NCBI RefSeq assembly: GCF_003604215.1
Contig: NZ_QXGS01000012.1
Location: 1 to 64,000 of the forward strand
Origin: Teichococcus vastitatis
Lineage (GTDB): Bacteria; Pseudomonadota; Alphaproteobacteria; Acetobacterales; Acetobacteraceae
Direction of reading: 5' to 3'
DNA: 64,000 nt
Below, one piece after another: positions 35,014-43,292 of the stretch. How positions within the stretch are numbered: the first letter of the stretch is position 1; every line of letters starts with the position of its first letter. The translations under genes were made by a program, and so were the position numbers. The notes beneath the pieces are model-generated. The model did not search any database. It saw only the letters and a program-made list of their open reading frames with translations, and was not told where the DNA came from.

Positions 35014-35846
35014 CAGGCTGGCTGCTCGCCGCCCCGGCCCTGGCCGTCCTGGCAGTGGCGTTTCTGTGGCCGATGGCGGGGCTGTTCCGCATCAGCCTCA
35101 ACCGCACCACCGAGACCGGCGCCATGGAGGCGGCGCTGACCACCGAAAGTTATGCCAAGCTGCTGGGCGATTCCTTTACCGCCGAATTGGCCTGGAACAC
35201 GCTGCTGCTGGCCGGCAGCTCGGCCGCCGTGGCGACCGTGCTGGCGCTGCCGGTGGCCCTGATGGTGCGTGCCGCTTCGCCACGTTGGCGGGGCCTGCTG
35301 GCCTTGCTCGGCATCGCGCCGCTTCTGGTGTCCGCCACGGCGCGGCTGGTGGGCTGGATGGCCATTCTGGGGGATCAGGGGCTGATCAATGCCATGCTGA
35401 TGGGCAGCGGGCTGCGCGACACGCCGCTGCCGCTGATCAACAACTGGACCGGCGTGCGCATCGGGTTGGTGGAAAGCCTGATGCCCTATGCCGTGCTGGT
35501 GCTGATCGCCGGCCTCGGGCGGCTCGATCCGCGGCTCGAGGAAGCCGCCGCCACCCTCGGTGCCGGGCGGGCGCGCACCTTCCTGCGCGTGACGCTGCCG
35601 CTGGCGGCGCCGGCCCTGCTGGCGGCCTGGCTGCTGACCCTGGTGCTCGGGCTGTCGTCATTCATCACGCCACGCCTGATGGGTGGTGGCCGGGTGTTCG
35701 TGATGGCAACCGAGATCTATGACCTGGCGCTAGAATACGTCGACTGGCCGGGTGCCGCGGCCCTGGCCATGCTGCTGCTGGGCGCGCTGGTCCTGCTGAT
35801 GCTGCTGCGGGCCGTGACGACCCGCGGGGCGGGACGCCGCGCATGA
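35010..35846 (+). CDS. PotB-like ABC permease
   Basis: A 278-aa inner-membrane permease with six predicted membrane segments. Start MTGWLLAAPALAVLAVAFLWP and the EAA-type coupling loop LEEAAATLGAGRARTFLRVTLPLAAPALLA are typical of PotB/CysT-like subunits. Overlaps both neighbours by 4 bp and pairs with the next gene to form the channel. Confidence 0.93.
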   Translation: MTGWLLAAPALAVLAVAFLWPMAGLFRISLNRTTETGAMEAALTTESYAKLLGDSFTAELAWNTLLLAGSSAAVATVLALPVALMVRAASPRWRGLLALLGIAPLLVSATARLVGWMAILGDQGLINAMLMGSGLRDTPLPLINNWTGVRIGLVESLMPYAVLVLIAGLGRLDPRLEEAAATLGAGRARTFLRVTLPLAAPALLAAWLLTLVLGLSSFITPRLMGGGRVFVMATEIYDLALEYVDWPGAAALAMLLLGALVLLMLLRAVTTRGAGRRA

Positions 35847-36628
35847 GGCCGAGTTGGTGGCTGCGCCTCTTCGCAGCGCTGGGCTTCGTGGTGTTGCTGG
35901 CGCCCGGTGCTCTGGTGGCGCTGATCAGCATCAGCGCCGGCGACTTCCTGACCTTTCCGCCGCCTGGCTTCTCGCTGCGCTGGTACCGGGCGCTGCTGTC
36001 CAACGGCACGCTGATGTCGGCGCTCGGCACCAGCGCCCTGCTGGCGGCCATCGTTTCGGTGCTGGCGCTGCTGCTGGGCGGGCCGGCGGCCTATGCCATC
36101 GCCCGGCTGGAATTCCCCGGCCGCGGCATGCTGGAAGCGATGCTGTCGGCGCCGCTGCTGTTGCCGACCCTGGTGCTGGGCCTCGGCCTGTTGCTGGTGC
36201 TGCAGCCGCTCGGACTGGCGGCGACTTGGCCGGGACTGGTGCTGGGGCACTGCCTCGTCGCCATTCCCTTTGCCGTGCGCATCATGACCACTGCCTTCGC
36301 CACCGTGCCGAAGGAGCTGGAGGCGGCGGCCTGGACGCTCGGCGCCACGCCGCTGCAGGCGGCGCTGCGGATCACCCTGCCCAACGCCGCCCCCGGCGCC
36401 GTGGCCGCCGCGGTGCTGACCTTCCTGGTGTCCTTCGACGAAACGGTGATCAGCCTGTTCCTGGTGGGACCGCGCCTGACCACCCTGCCGGTGGAGATGT
36501 TCCGCTACGCGGAGCGCACCACGGACCCGCTGATCGCCGCGCTGGCGATGAGCCTGATCGTTTTCGCCGTCCTGATGGTCGCCCTGGTGGAGCGGCTGCT
36601 GGGCCTTACCCGAGCCATGGGAAAGTAA
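35843..36628 (+). CDS. PotC-like ABC permease
   Basis: A 261-aa inner-membrane permease with six membrane segments. The N-terminus LRLFAALGFVVLLAPGALVALISIS and coupling loop KELEAAAWTLGATPLQAALRITLPNAAPG are typical of PotC. FPPPGFSLRWYRALL in the first periplasmic loop is a family hallmark. It completes the importer with the previous three genes. Confidence 0.94.
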   Translation: MRPSWWLRLFAALGFVVLLAPGALVALISISAGDFLTFPPPGFSLRWYRALLSNGTLMSALGTSALLAAIVSVLALLLGGPAAYAIARLEFPGRGMLEAMLSAPLLLPTLVLGLGLLLVLQPLGLAATWPGLVLGHCLVAIPFAVRIMTTAFATVPKELEAAAWTLGATPLQAALRITLPNAAPGAVAAAVLTFLVSFDETVISLFLVGPRLTTLPVEMFRYAERTTDPLIAALAMSLIVFAVLMVALVERLLGLTRAMGK

Positions 36629-36631
36629 CCG

Positions 36632-37300
36632 ATGCCCAAATATGTTGTGGAAACCATGCCGGCCTCGTTGAGCGGCGAGGTGGTCGAGCTGCTGGAAAAG
36701 ACCGAAACGGCAACCGTGGGGCATTGGCGCCACTGGGGCTTCTGCGACCGTAGGATCCAGGGCCTGCTGCGCCGCCGGGTCGCCGGCACGGCCGTGACGC
36801 TGCAGATTCCGGGGCCGGATTCCACCCTGCTGCACCACGCGCTCGGCCTGCTGCGCCCTGGCGACGTCCTGGTGGTGGACCGGCTGGGCGATGACCGGCA
36901 CGCCTGCTGGGGCGGCGGCGTCACCGTGGCGGCCAAGGCGGCCGGCGCCAAGGCCGGGGTGGTGGACGGTGCCTGCACCGACATCGAGGAGGTCGAGGCC
37001 TCTGACTTTCCGCTGTGGTGCCGCGGCTTGGCGCCGATCACCACGCGCATTTACGACCTTGGCGGCCGCATGAACGTGCCGGTGGCCATCGGCGGTGTGG
37101 TGGTGATGCCGGGGGATGCCGTCCTGTGCGACGAAAGCGGCGTGCTGGTGCTGCCGCCGGCCGAGGCCGAGGCCGAGGCGCGCGCCGCCATCGCCCGCCA
37201 GGAGCGGGGCATGGGCACGCAGGAGAAGGTGGCGGCCGGGGCCAAGCTTGGTGACATTTCCGGCGCCACGGCGAAGGTGCTGGCGGGCCTCGCCGGCTGA
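36632..37300 (+). CDS. RraA-family protein lacking the catalytic arginine
   Basis: A 222-aa member of the RraA/4-hydroxy-4-methyl-2-oxoglutarate aldolase fold. Family features are GTAVTLQIPGPDSTLLHHAL, GDVLVVDRLGD, CWGGGVTVAAKAAGAKAGVVDGACTD and the late GGVVVMPGDAVLCDESGVLVLP. In active aldolases the DGxxRD motif carries an essential arginine; here it reads DGACTD with Thr116 in that place, while the metal-binding Asp117 is retained. It starts 3 nt after the permease stop, so it is the last gene of the importer operon and may act on the imported acid or as a non-catalytic regulator. Confidence 0.82.
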   Translation: MPKYVVETMPASLSGEVVELLEKTETATVGHWRHWGFCDRRIQGLLRRRVAGTAVTLQIPGPDSTLLHHALGLLRPGDVLVVDRLGDDRHACWGGGVTVAAKAAGAKAGVVDGACTDIEEVEASDFPLWCRGLAPITTRIYDLGGRMNVPVAIGGVVVMPGDAVLCDESGVLVLPPAEAEAEARAAIARQERGMGTQEKVAAGAKLGDISGATAKVLAGLAG

Positions 37301-37305
37301 GGATG

Positions 37306-37338
37306 TGACGTCCCGGATTACCGGGACGTCATGTTTTA
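37306..37338 (+). terminator. Rho-independent terminator of the importer operon
   Basis: A perfect 11-bp stem (TGACGTCCCGG / CCGGGACGTCA) with an ATTA loop is followed by TGTTTTA. It lies 5 bp after the RraA-like stop codon and is the clearest intrinsic terminator in the window, closing the five-gene transcript. Confidence 0.85.
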
Positions 37339-37340
37339 GG

Positions 37341-37370
37341 GGGATGCGAATGCGTATCATTTCTGCGTAG
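37341..37370 (+). promoter_or_regulatory. Possible iron-responsive operator/promoter
   Basis: Between the terminator and the metal-chelate binding protein gene lies an AT-richer patch with the dyad AATG-CGTAT-CATT (37349-37361). It overlaps a plausible promoter position and loosely resembles Fur-type inverted repeats. Iron (or other metal) control is expected for the downstream gene but not shown. Confidence 0.3.
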
Positions 37371-37416
37371 AAGACGGCGCCGGATGCGCTCCGGCCCCCG
37401 TGAAGGAGCTTGCCGC

Positions 37417-38556
37417 ATGTCGATCCGTCGCCGCGCCCTGATCGCCGCCAGCCTGGCGGCGCCTCTGCTCCGCCCCCTCTCCGCCGGGGCGGCGGAGACC
37501 CGCCCCGTCACCGACATCACAGGGCGCACGGTGCAGGTGAAGCGGGAGGTCCGGCGGGTCATCCTGGGGGAAGGGCGGCAGATCTATCTGCTCGCCGCGC
37601 TGGACCGGGAAGCGCCGTTCGGGCGGGTGGTCGGCTGGCGCGATGATTTCCGCAAGGCCGATTTCGATGGCTACACTGCTTATCAGCGCCGCTGGCCGGA
37701 GATCGATCAGCTTCCCACCTTCGGCGGGGTCAAGGACGGCACCTTCGACGTGGAGCAGGCCATTTCCCTGCGGCCCGACGTCATCATCATGAACCTTGAA
37801 TCCAAGGTGGCCACGGAGGAGGGGGGTTTGATCGCCAAGCTTGCCGCCGTGAACGTTCCCGTGCTGTTCATCGACTTCCGGGAACGGCCCTTCGAGAACG
37901 CGGAGCGCAGCATCCACATCATGGGCGAGGTGATGGGCCGCGAGGAGCGGGCCGAGGAACTGGCCGCCTTCCGCCGACAGGAGGTGGACCGCGTCACCGC
38001 CCGGCTGGCCGGTTTGGGCGGCCCGCGCCCCAAGGTGATGATCGAGCGCGCCGCCGGCTATGACGAGAGCTGCTGCATGTCCTTCGGCGACGAGAATTTC
38101 GGCCGCATGGTCAAGGTAGCGGGCGGCGACAACATCGCCGAGAAACTGATCCCCGGCACCTTCGGCATCATCAATCCGGAGCAGGTGATCGCGGCCAACC
38201 CGGATGTGGTGATCGCCACGGGGAGCAACTGGAAGCTCTACGCGCCCGGCGGCGCCTGGGTGGGCGTCGGCCCCGGCGCCGATCCGAAGGTAGCGGCCGA
38301 ACGGCTGCGGGCGCTGATGCGGCGGCCGGCCTACAGCAGCCTGCCGGTGCGGCAGACGGGCCGCGTGCACGCCATCTGGCATCAGTTCTATGACAGCCCC
38401 TATCAATTCGTGGCGGTGCAGGTCCTGGCCAAGTGGATCCACCCGGAGCTGTTCGCTGACCTGGACCCCGACGCGACCTTCCGGCGGTTCCATGAACGCT
38501 TCCTTCCCGTCGCGTATCAGCCCGGCTACTGGGTCACAGCAGCCAGAAGCGCCTGA
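37417..38556 (+). CDS. Ferric-siderophore/cobalamin-type binding protein
   Basis: A 379-aa periplasmic binding protein of the FepB/BtuF (PF01497) type. The signal is RRRALIAASLAAPLLRPLSAGAA. The helical-backbone fold is marked by VTDITGRTVQVKREVRRVILGEG and LRPDVIIMNLESKV, then PEQVIAANPDVVIATG late in the protein. It is longer than FepB (~300 aa). The ATG at 37417 follows GAAGGAG. No FecCD-like permease, ATPase or TonB receptor is adjacent, so it is an orphan here. Confidence 0.88.
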   Translation: MSIRRRALIAASLAAPLLRPLSAGAAETRPVTDITGRTVQVKREVRRVILGEGRQIYLLAALDREAPFGRVVGWRDDFRKADFDGYTAYQRRWPEIDQLPTFGGVKDGTFDVEQAISLRPDVIIMNLESKVATEEGGLIAKLAAVNVPVLFIDFRERPFENAERSIHIMGEVMGREERAEELAAFRRQEVDRVTARLAGLGGPRPKVMIERAAGYDESCCMSFGDENFGRMVKVAGGDNIAEKLIPGTFGIINPEQVIAANPDVVIATGSNWKLYAPGGAWVGVGPGADPKVAAERLRALMRRPAYSSLPVRQTGRVHAIWHQFYDSPYQFVAVQVLAKWIHPELFADLDPDATFRRFHERFLPVAYQPGYWVTAARSA

Positions 38557-38563
38557 TTCGAAA

Positions 38564-38586
38564 CTAAAGGGCGTTTTTTCCTTTAG
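38564..38586 (+). terminator. Hairpin after the metal-chelate binding protein gene
   Basis: CTAAAGG and CCTTTAG form a 7-bp stem whose 9-nt loop contains a T6 run, 8 bp after the stop codon. It lies at the start of an unusually AT-rich 130-bp stretch. It could be a weak terminator or an operator dyad for the next gene. Confidence 0.45.
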
Positions 38587-38704
38587 GCATTCATTCTGTT
38601 GGTTCGTCTTTAGTCTCTTTTCCGCGAAGATACTAGCAAATGTGCCTTTTGCCATCGCATTCGCGCGAGGATGGGTTTCGTCTCACTGAAACGCCGTTTA
38701 GACG

Positions 38705-39349
38705 ATGCTCATGCGCCGCCGAGCTCTTTTCCTCACCGCTGCCGCGACCTTCACCATCGTCGCCCCCGCCATCGGCTGGGCGGCGCGCCGATTGCCGGAC
38801 CCGCCCGGTGCACGCCGCCTGAGCCTGCGCCACGCCGCCAACGGCGCGACCTTCTCGGGCATCTATCACAACGGTCGCGACTTCGATCCCGTGGCGATGG
38901 CGGAATTGTCTGAGGTGCTGGCCGATACCCGCACCGGGAAAGTGCGGGAATTCGATCCCTCCGCCGTCGACATCGTGTGGGAGATGGGGCGGCGGCAGCG
39001 GTTTTCCGAATTCGTCGTGCTGTCCGGGTACCGTACGCCGGAAACCAACCGCGCCGTCCATGGTGCCGGCGACAGCCAGCACCTTCGGGCGGCGGCGATG
39101 GATCTGATGATGCCAGCGGCGAAGTTCGCGACCTTTGGGGAAGCGGCGCTCAAGCTCGGCCGCGGCGGTGTGGGGCTGTATCCGGACCAAGGCTTCATTC
39201 ACCTGGATTCTGGCCCGGTGCGCCACTGGGGCGGCGGCGAGGGCCGCGCCATCGCCGTGGGGGCCACGCCGCCGGCACCGCGCAAATCCGCCGCGCAGAT
39301 GCGGGTGGACCGGATGGCCGAAGCCTGGGCGGCGATGCGCCGCCGCTGA
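38705..39349 (+). CDS. DUF882 (YcbK-like) M15-type peptidase
   Basis: A 214-aa exported protein with an Arg-rich signal (MRRRALFLTAAATFTIVAPAIGWA). Its DUF882/peptidase M15-like domain has the zinc-site pattern SQHLRAAAMDLMMP, then GFIHLDSGPVRHW. The SGYRTPETNRAVHG segment is also diagnostic. It probably trims cell-wall peptides in the periplasm. The ATG at 38705 has no clear ribosome binding site; an ATG two codons later is equally possible. The upstream 130 bp is AT-rich and probably holds its promoter. Confidence 0.85.
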   Translation: MLMRRRALFLTAAATFTIVAPAIGWAARRLPDPPGARRLSLRHAANGATFSGIYHNGRDFDPVAMAELSEVLADTRTGKVREFDPSAVDIVWEMGRRQRFSEFVVLSGYRTPETNRAVHGAGDSQHLRAAAMDLMMPAAKFATFGEAALKLGRGGVGLYPDQGFIHLDSGPVRHWGGGEGRAIAVGATPPAPRKSAAQMRVDRMAEAWAAMRRR

Positions 39350-39366
39350 TCCGGCACCATGATGAC

Positions 39367-40062
39367 CTAGAGCATGTCCTCATGGCGGCAATTCACCAGA
39401 AGCTCCGCGATGCTGGCGGTGTTCGGCAGGTGCAGCAGCACCTCCGCCAGCACGGCGATGTCATCTGGATGCGACATCTTCTCGCGTGGCCAGTTGCTGA
39501 CATGCGCGGTCATGTCCGTATCCACGAAGCCAGGGCACAGCGCGCTGGCACGGATGCCGTGCTCGAAGCCGAGCCGCCGCACCTCCTGCGTGAGCGCCAT
39601 CACCGCGAACTTACTCATGGCATAGGCCAGATTGTCGTTGCGGACCCGTTTGCCGGACAGGGAGGCGATGTTGAGGACACGGCCGCTGCCGCTCGCCACC
39701 AGATGCGGCCACGCGGCGCGGATCACGCGCAGCGGCCCCTTGGTGTTCACCGTCCAGGCCGCATCCATGGCCGTTTCGTCCGGGTCGAGCAGCGTGCCGC
39801 GGGTGTTGATGCCGGCGGCGTTGACCACCGCATCGATCCGCCCGTGCCGTGCCAGGGTGGCGGCCGCCCAGGCTTCCGCCGCGCCAGGCTCGGACGCGTC
39901 GTAAGCATGATGCCCCAGCGCCGGATGGGAGGGCAGCCGCGCCGGGTCGCGCACGCCGGCGCTGACCGTGCAGCCAGCGTCCAGCAGCCGGCCCAGAATC
40001 GCGCGGCCTATTCCACGCGTGGCGCCGGACAACATCACCACGCGCCCCTGCGGCTGCAGCAT
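39367..40062 (-). CDS. Short-chain dehydrogenase/reductase
   Basis: A 231-aa SDR with the cofactor loop MLSGATRGIGRAIL, NAAGIN, catalytic serine in NIASLSGKR and the YxxxK pair in LAYAMSKFAV. It is therefore a competent NAD(P)-dependent oxidoreductase. The ATG at 40062 follows GAGGAGG. It is the last gene of a minus-strand operon with a binding protein and HyuB/HyuA, 11 bp after the binding-protein gene. Substrate unknown. Confidence 0.9.
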   Translation of the reverse strand: MLQPQGRVVMLSGATRGIGRAILGRLLDAGCTVSAGVRDPARLPSHPALGHHAYDASEPGAAEAWAAATLARHGRIDAVVNAAGINTRGTLLDPDETAMDAAWTVNTKGPLRVIRAAWPHLVASGSGRVLNIASLSGKRVRNDNLAYAMSKFAVMALTQEVRRLGFEHGIRASALCPGFVDTDMTAHVSNWPREKMSHPDDIAVLAEVLLHLPNTASIAELLVNCRHEDML

Positions 40063-40073
40063 GCCCCGCCTCC

Positions 40074-41603
40074 TCAGCTCAACGTGGTGGTTTCAAGGGT
40101 GAGGCCCGAATAGAAGGTCAGCGCGCCCGGAAGGTTCCGGAAGCCGCTCACCGCCTGCCGCATGGCGTAGCCCTGGCTGCGCCAGCTCAGCCCGACGATC
40201 GGCGCTTCCGCGATCGCGACCTGTTCCAGCTCGCGGTAGATCGCCTTGCGCTTGGCTTCGTCGAACTCGGCGCGGCCGGCCGCGAACAGCTCGCTGATGC
40301 GCGGCGTCGGCAGGCCGTAGCTGCGGATGTAGGCCGTCGCTAGGCTGCCATCGAGGATGTTGGACAAGCCGTCGGGATCATTGCTGTCCGCCGCCGTGCC
40401 CATCATCGCGAGGTCGTATTGGCCGCGATTGCCAATGGCCACGCGCGTCGCCCAATCCGGGAGGTTCAGCGTCGCCTGGATGCCGATGGCGGCGAGGTGC
40501 TGCTGCACCACCTCGGCGGAATCCTTGTGCATGCCGTATTGCGCCGTGGACAGCAGGTTGCAGGCAAAGCCGTTGCCGTGCCCGGCCTCCGCCAGCAGCT
40601 TCTTCGCCAGGGCGGGATCGTAGTTCCAGCCATCCTTGAGATCGGGGTTGTAGTAGGGGTTGTTTTCAGGGATCGGCAGATGCGCCATGGGCGAGCCGCG
40701 CCCGAAGAAGGCCGCCTTCACCAGATCCTCGCGCCGGACGGCATGGGCCACCGCCTTACGCACCCGCGCATCGTTGAAGGGCGGCTTGCTGCCGTTGAAC
40801 ACCAGGTACATGAACGGCCCGTCGACGGCATCAAGCTTCAGCTGCGGATTGTCGCCGATCGCCGCCATGGATTGCCAGGGCACGTACTCGATCAGGTCCA
40901 CATCGCCGGATTGCAGCGCGGCGACGCGCAGGTTCTCATCGGCATAGGCCACTACGCGAATAGCCTTCAGCTTCGGCAGGCCGGGCTTGTAGAAGCCTTC
41001 GAAGGCTTCTAGCTCCAGCGAGGAGCCGCGCTCCTGCGACTTCAGCACAAACGGCCCGGCGCCGATGAAGTCACGGCCGGAGGATTGGCGCGAGATGACC
41101 GGCAGGTGATAGCTGGCCATCCAGTTCGGCAGCGTCACCAGCGGCACCCTGGTGATCATCCGCACGGTGCGGTCATCCGGCGTCTCGATCCGCGCGATGT
41201 TGCGGATTTCGGTGCGCAGATGCGCGGTGGATTTCTCCGACGCCACCTGCTCCAGCGTCCATTTGACATCGGCGGCGGTGACCTTGTCGCCGTTCTGGAA
41301 TTTGGCGTCGCGCAGCCGGAACACCCAGGTCAGGTCATTCTCGCGCGACCAGGATTCCGCCAGCTCCGGATGCAGCTGCCCGTCCGTGCCGTAGGAGATC
41401 AGGCCGCGATAGATCATCAGCTTGATCGTCGCGGCGGCGGTGCCGCTGTTGGCCCAGGGCTGGATGTTGGGCGGATAGCTGGACAATCCGAAGCGCAGCA
41501 CGCCCGCAGGCTGCGCCCTGGCGTCCGCGCCTCGGAGGAAGGGCAGCAGCCCGGTGGCAGCGGCGCCGGCCAGGATGGACCGTCGGGTGGCGTTGATGGC
41601 CAT
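40074..41603 (-). CDS. Peptide-type ABC binding protein (SBP_bac_5)
   Basis: A 509-aa periplasmic family 5 binding protein. The signal has a twin arginine (ATRRSILAGAAATGLLPFL). The fold is marked by LHPELAESWSRENDLTWVFRLRDAKFQNGDKVTAADVKWTLEQ and, late, EVVQQHLAAIGIQATLNLPDWATRV. The ATG at 41603 follows AAAGGAGAG; an upstream GTG-like extension lacks support. It lies within the HyuAB operon without permease genes, suggesting that it delivers the HyuAB substrate via a shared transporter. Confidence 0.92.
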   Translation of the reverse strand: MAINATRRSILAGAAATGLLPFLRGADARAQPAGVLRFGLSSYPPNIQPWANSGTAAATIKLMIYRGLISYGTDGQLHPELAESWSRENDLTWVFRLRDAKFQNGDKVTAADVKWTLEQVASEKSTAHLRTEIRNIARIETPDDRTVRMITRVPLVTLPNWMASYHLPVISRQSSGRDFIGAGPFVLKSQERGSSLELEAFEGFYKPGLPKLKAIRVVAYADENLRVAALQSGDVDLIEYVPWQSMAAIGDNPQLKLDAVDGPFMYLVFNGSKPPFNDARVRKAVAHAVRREDLVKAAFFGRGSPMAHLPIPENNPYYNPDLKDGWNYDPALAKKLLAEAGHGNGFACNLLSTAQYGMHKDSAEVVQQHLAAIGIQATLNLPDWATRVAIGNRGQYDLAMMGTAADSNDPDGLSNILDGSLATAYIRSYGLPTPRISELFAAGRAEFDEAKRKAIYRELEQVAIAEAPIVGLSWRSQGYAMRQAVSGFRNLPGALTFYSGLTLETTTLS

Positions 41604-41639
41604 GCGAACTCTCCTTTGCTGCACCTGCTCGAAACGGCA

Positions 41640-43292
41640 TCAGGCAGATTGCGGATAGAACTCCCGGGCGGCCGCGGCGCTGATGTTGCCCTGGATCAGG
41701 TCGCGCCGCACCGCCTCCACACTGCGCCGGCCCGGGGAACCGTAGCCACCCGCGCCCGGGCTGACGATGGCGAACCACTGCCCTGCCTTCAGCTCTGCAT
41801 TGGGTCCGTCGAAGGTGACATCGGGGCCGCATTCCACGCGGCCATGAGCGCCACCCTGGCCGCCGAACAGGCCCCAGCTGCGCGAATGCAGGCGCGACAG
41901 GTCGATGCGCACGCGAACATCCTCGTCCGCCCGGTAGACCCGGCGCAGCGCCATGCCGCCGCGATGTTCCCCGGCGCCGCCGGAATCCTGCACCAGCTCG
42001 TAGCGCAGCAGGGTCAGCGGGTATTCGATCTCCAGCGCCTCAGCCGGCAGGTTCGAGGTGTTGGTTCCGTGCACATGCACGCCGTCGAGCCCATCCTTGT
42101 TGAAGCGTGCGCCCGACCCGCCACCCATGGTTTCCAGATAAACCCAGAGCGAGCCGTCCGACCGGCGGCTGCCAATGAAACTGGCCACCGTGCAGGTGGA
42201 GTTGGAGCAGGCGGTGACGCGCTCCGACACCGCCTGCGCCAACGCGCCGAGCACCATGTCAGCCACGCGCTGGCAGGCCTGTAGCCGCCCATTCACCGCC
42301 GCCGGGTGGCGGCAATGGACGATGCTGCCCTCCCGACCGGTGACGGTGAGAGGCCGCGCCAGCCCGGCATTGGGCAGGATGGACGGGTCCACCACCGACT
42401 TTACGGCATAATACGCAGTGGCCAGCAGCGCCGTGTAGGTCATGTTGATGCCGGCGCGCACCTGATCGGGGGCGTCGAACTGCAGCGCCATCTCATCGCC
42501 TCGCACGGTGATCTCCACCGAGAAGGGTAGGGTGCCGGCGATCTCCGGGCTGTCGAACACGTCCTCGAAGCACCAGCGGCCGTCGGGAATGGCGGCGATG
42601 CCCGCGCGCATCTTGCGCTCTGCATAGTCGAGCAGCGCCGCGCCGGCCGCCAGCACCGTGTCGGTGCCGTATTTCGCGCACAAGGCCTGGAAGCGCTGCA
42701 CGCCGACCCGATTCGCCGCCATCTGCGCCCGCAGATCCGACAAGCGCTCATGCGGCACCTGGCAGTTCAGGAGGATCAGGTTCTGGATGTCGGATTGCAG
42801 GACGCCCCCGCGATACAGCCGGACGGGGGGAATGCGCAGGCCTTCCTGGTAGATATGCGCGTGGCCACGATCGGCGAAATCGGAATGATGCGCCAGGTTC
42901 ACGGTCCAGGCGACAATGCGGCCCTCGACGAAGATCGGCTCGGCCAGCACGATGTCCGGCAGGTGGGTGCCGCCTCCGGCATAGGCATCGTTGCCGACGA
43001 ACACGTCGCCTGGCCGCATCTCCTCGACGCGGTGGTGCTTCATGATCTCCGGCACGATGCCGATGAAGCTGCCCAGGTGGATCGGGATGTGTTCCGCCTG
43101 GCAGAGCGTCTCGCCCCCGGTGTTGAACAGCGCGGTGGAACAATCGCGCCGTTCCTTGATGTTGGTCGAATAGCTGGCGCGGATCAATGCCTCGCCGGTT
43201 TCCTCGACGATGGACGACAGGGCGGCGCCGATTACCTCGACGGTGATGGGATCGAGCGCCATGCTCATGCCGCGCTGCGGGGCCTGCCTCAT
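41640..43292 (-). CDS. hyuB: Hydantoinase B/oxoprolinase-type subunit
   Basis: A 550-aa HyuB-family protein (PF02538). Motifs are DPITVEVIGAALSSIVEETGEALIRASYSTNIKERRDCSTALF, PGDVFVGNDAYAGGGTHLPDI and GAGGYGSP near the C-terminus. With HyuA it forms an ATP-dependent amidase-like enzyme acting on hydantoins, 5-oxoproline or, in related complexes, carboxylating ketones. Its ATG overlaps the hyuA stop. Substrate cannot be decided from sequence. Confidence 0.9.
   Translation of the reverse strand: MRQAPQRGMSMALDPITVEVIGAALSSIVEETGEALIRASYSTNIKERRDCSTALFNTGGETLCQAEHIPIHLGSFIGIVPEIMKHHRVEEMRPGDVFVGNDAYAGGGTHLPDIVLAEPIFVEGRIVAWTVNLAHHSDFADRGHAHIYQEGLRIPPVRLYRGGVLQSDIQNLILLNCQVPHERLSDLRAQMAANRVGVQRFQALCAKYGTDTVLAAGAALLDYAERKMRAGIAAIPDGRWCFEDVFDSPEIAGTLPFSVEITVRGDEMALQFDAPDQVRAGINMTYTALLATAYYAVKSVVDPSILPNAGLARPLTVTGREGSIVHCRHPAAVNGRLQACQRVADMVLGALAQAVSERVTACSNSTCTVASFIGSRRSDGSLWVYLETMGGGSGARFNKDGLDGVHVHGTNTSNLPAEALEIEYPLTLLRYELVQDSGGAGEHRGGMALRRVYRADEDVRVRIDLSRLHSRSWGLFGGQGGAHGRVECGPDVTFDGPNAELKAGQWFAIVSPGAGGYGSPGRRSVEAVRRDLIQGNISAAAAREFYPQSA

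Noticed and set aside
37349-37361. A confident Fur box upstream of the FepB-like gene
   Set aside because: Only a short AATG/CATT dyad is present; it does not cover the 19-bp Fur consensus, so I kept it as a low-confidence regulatory feature only.
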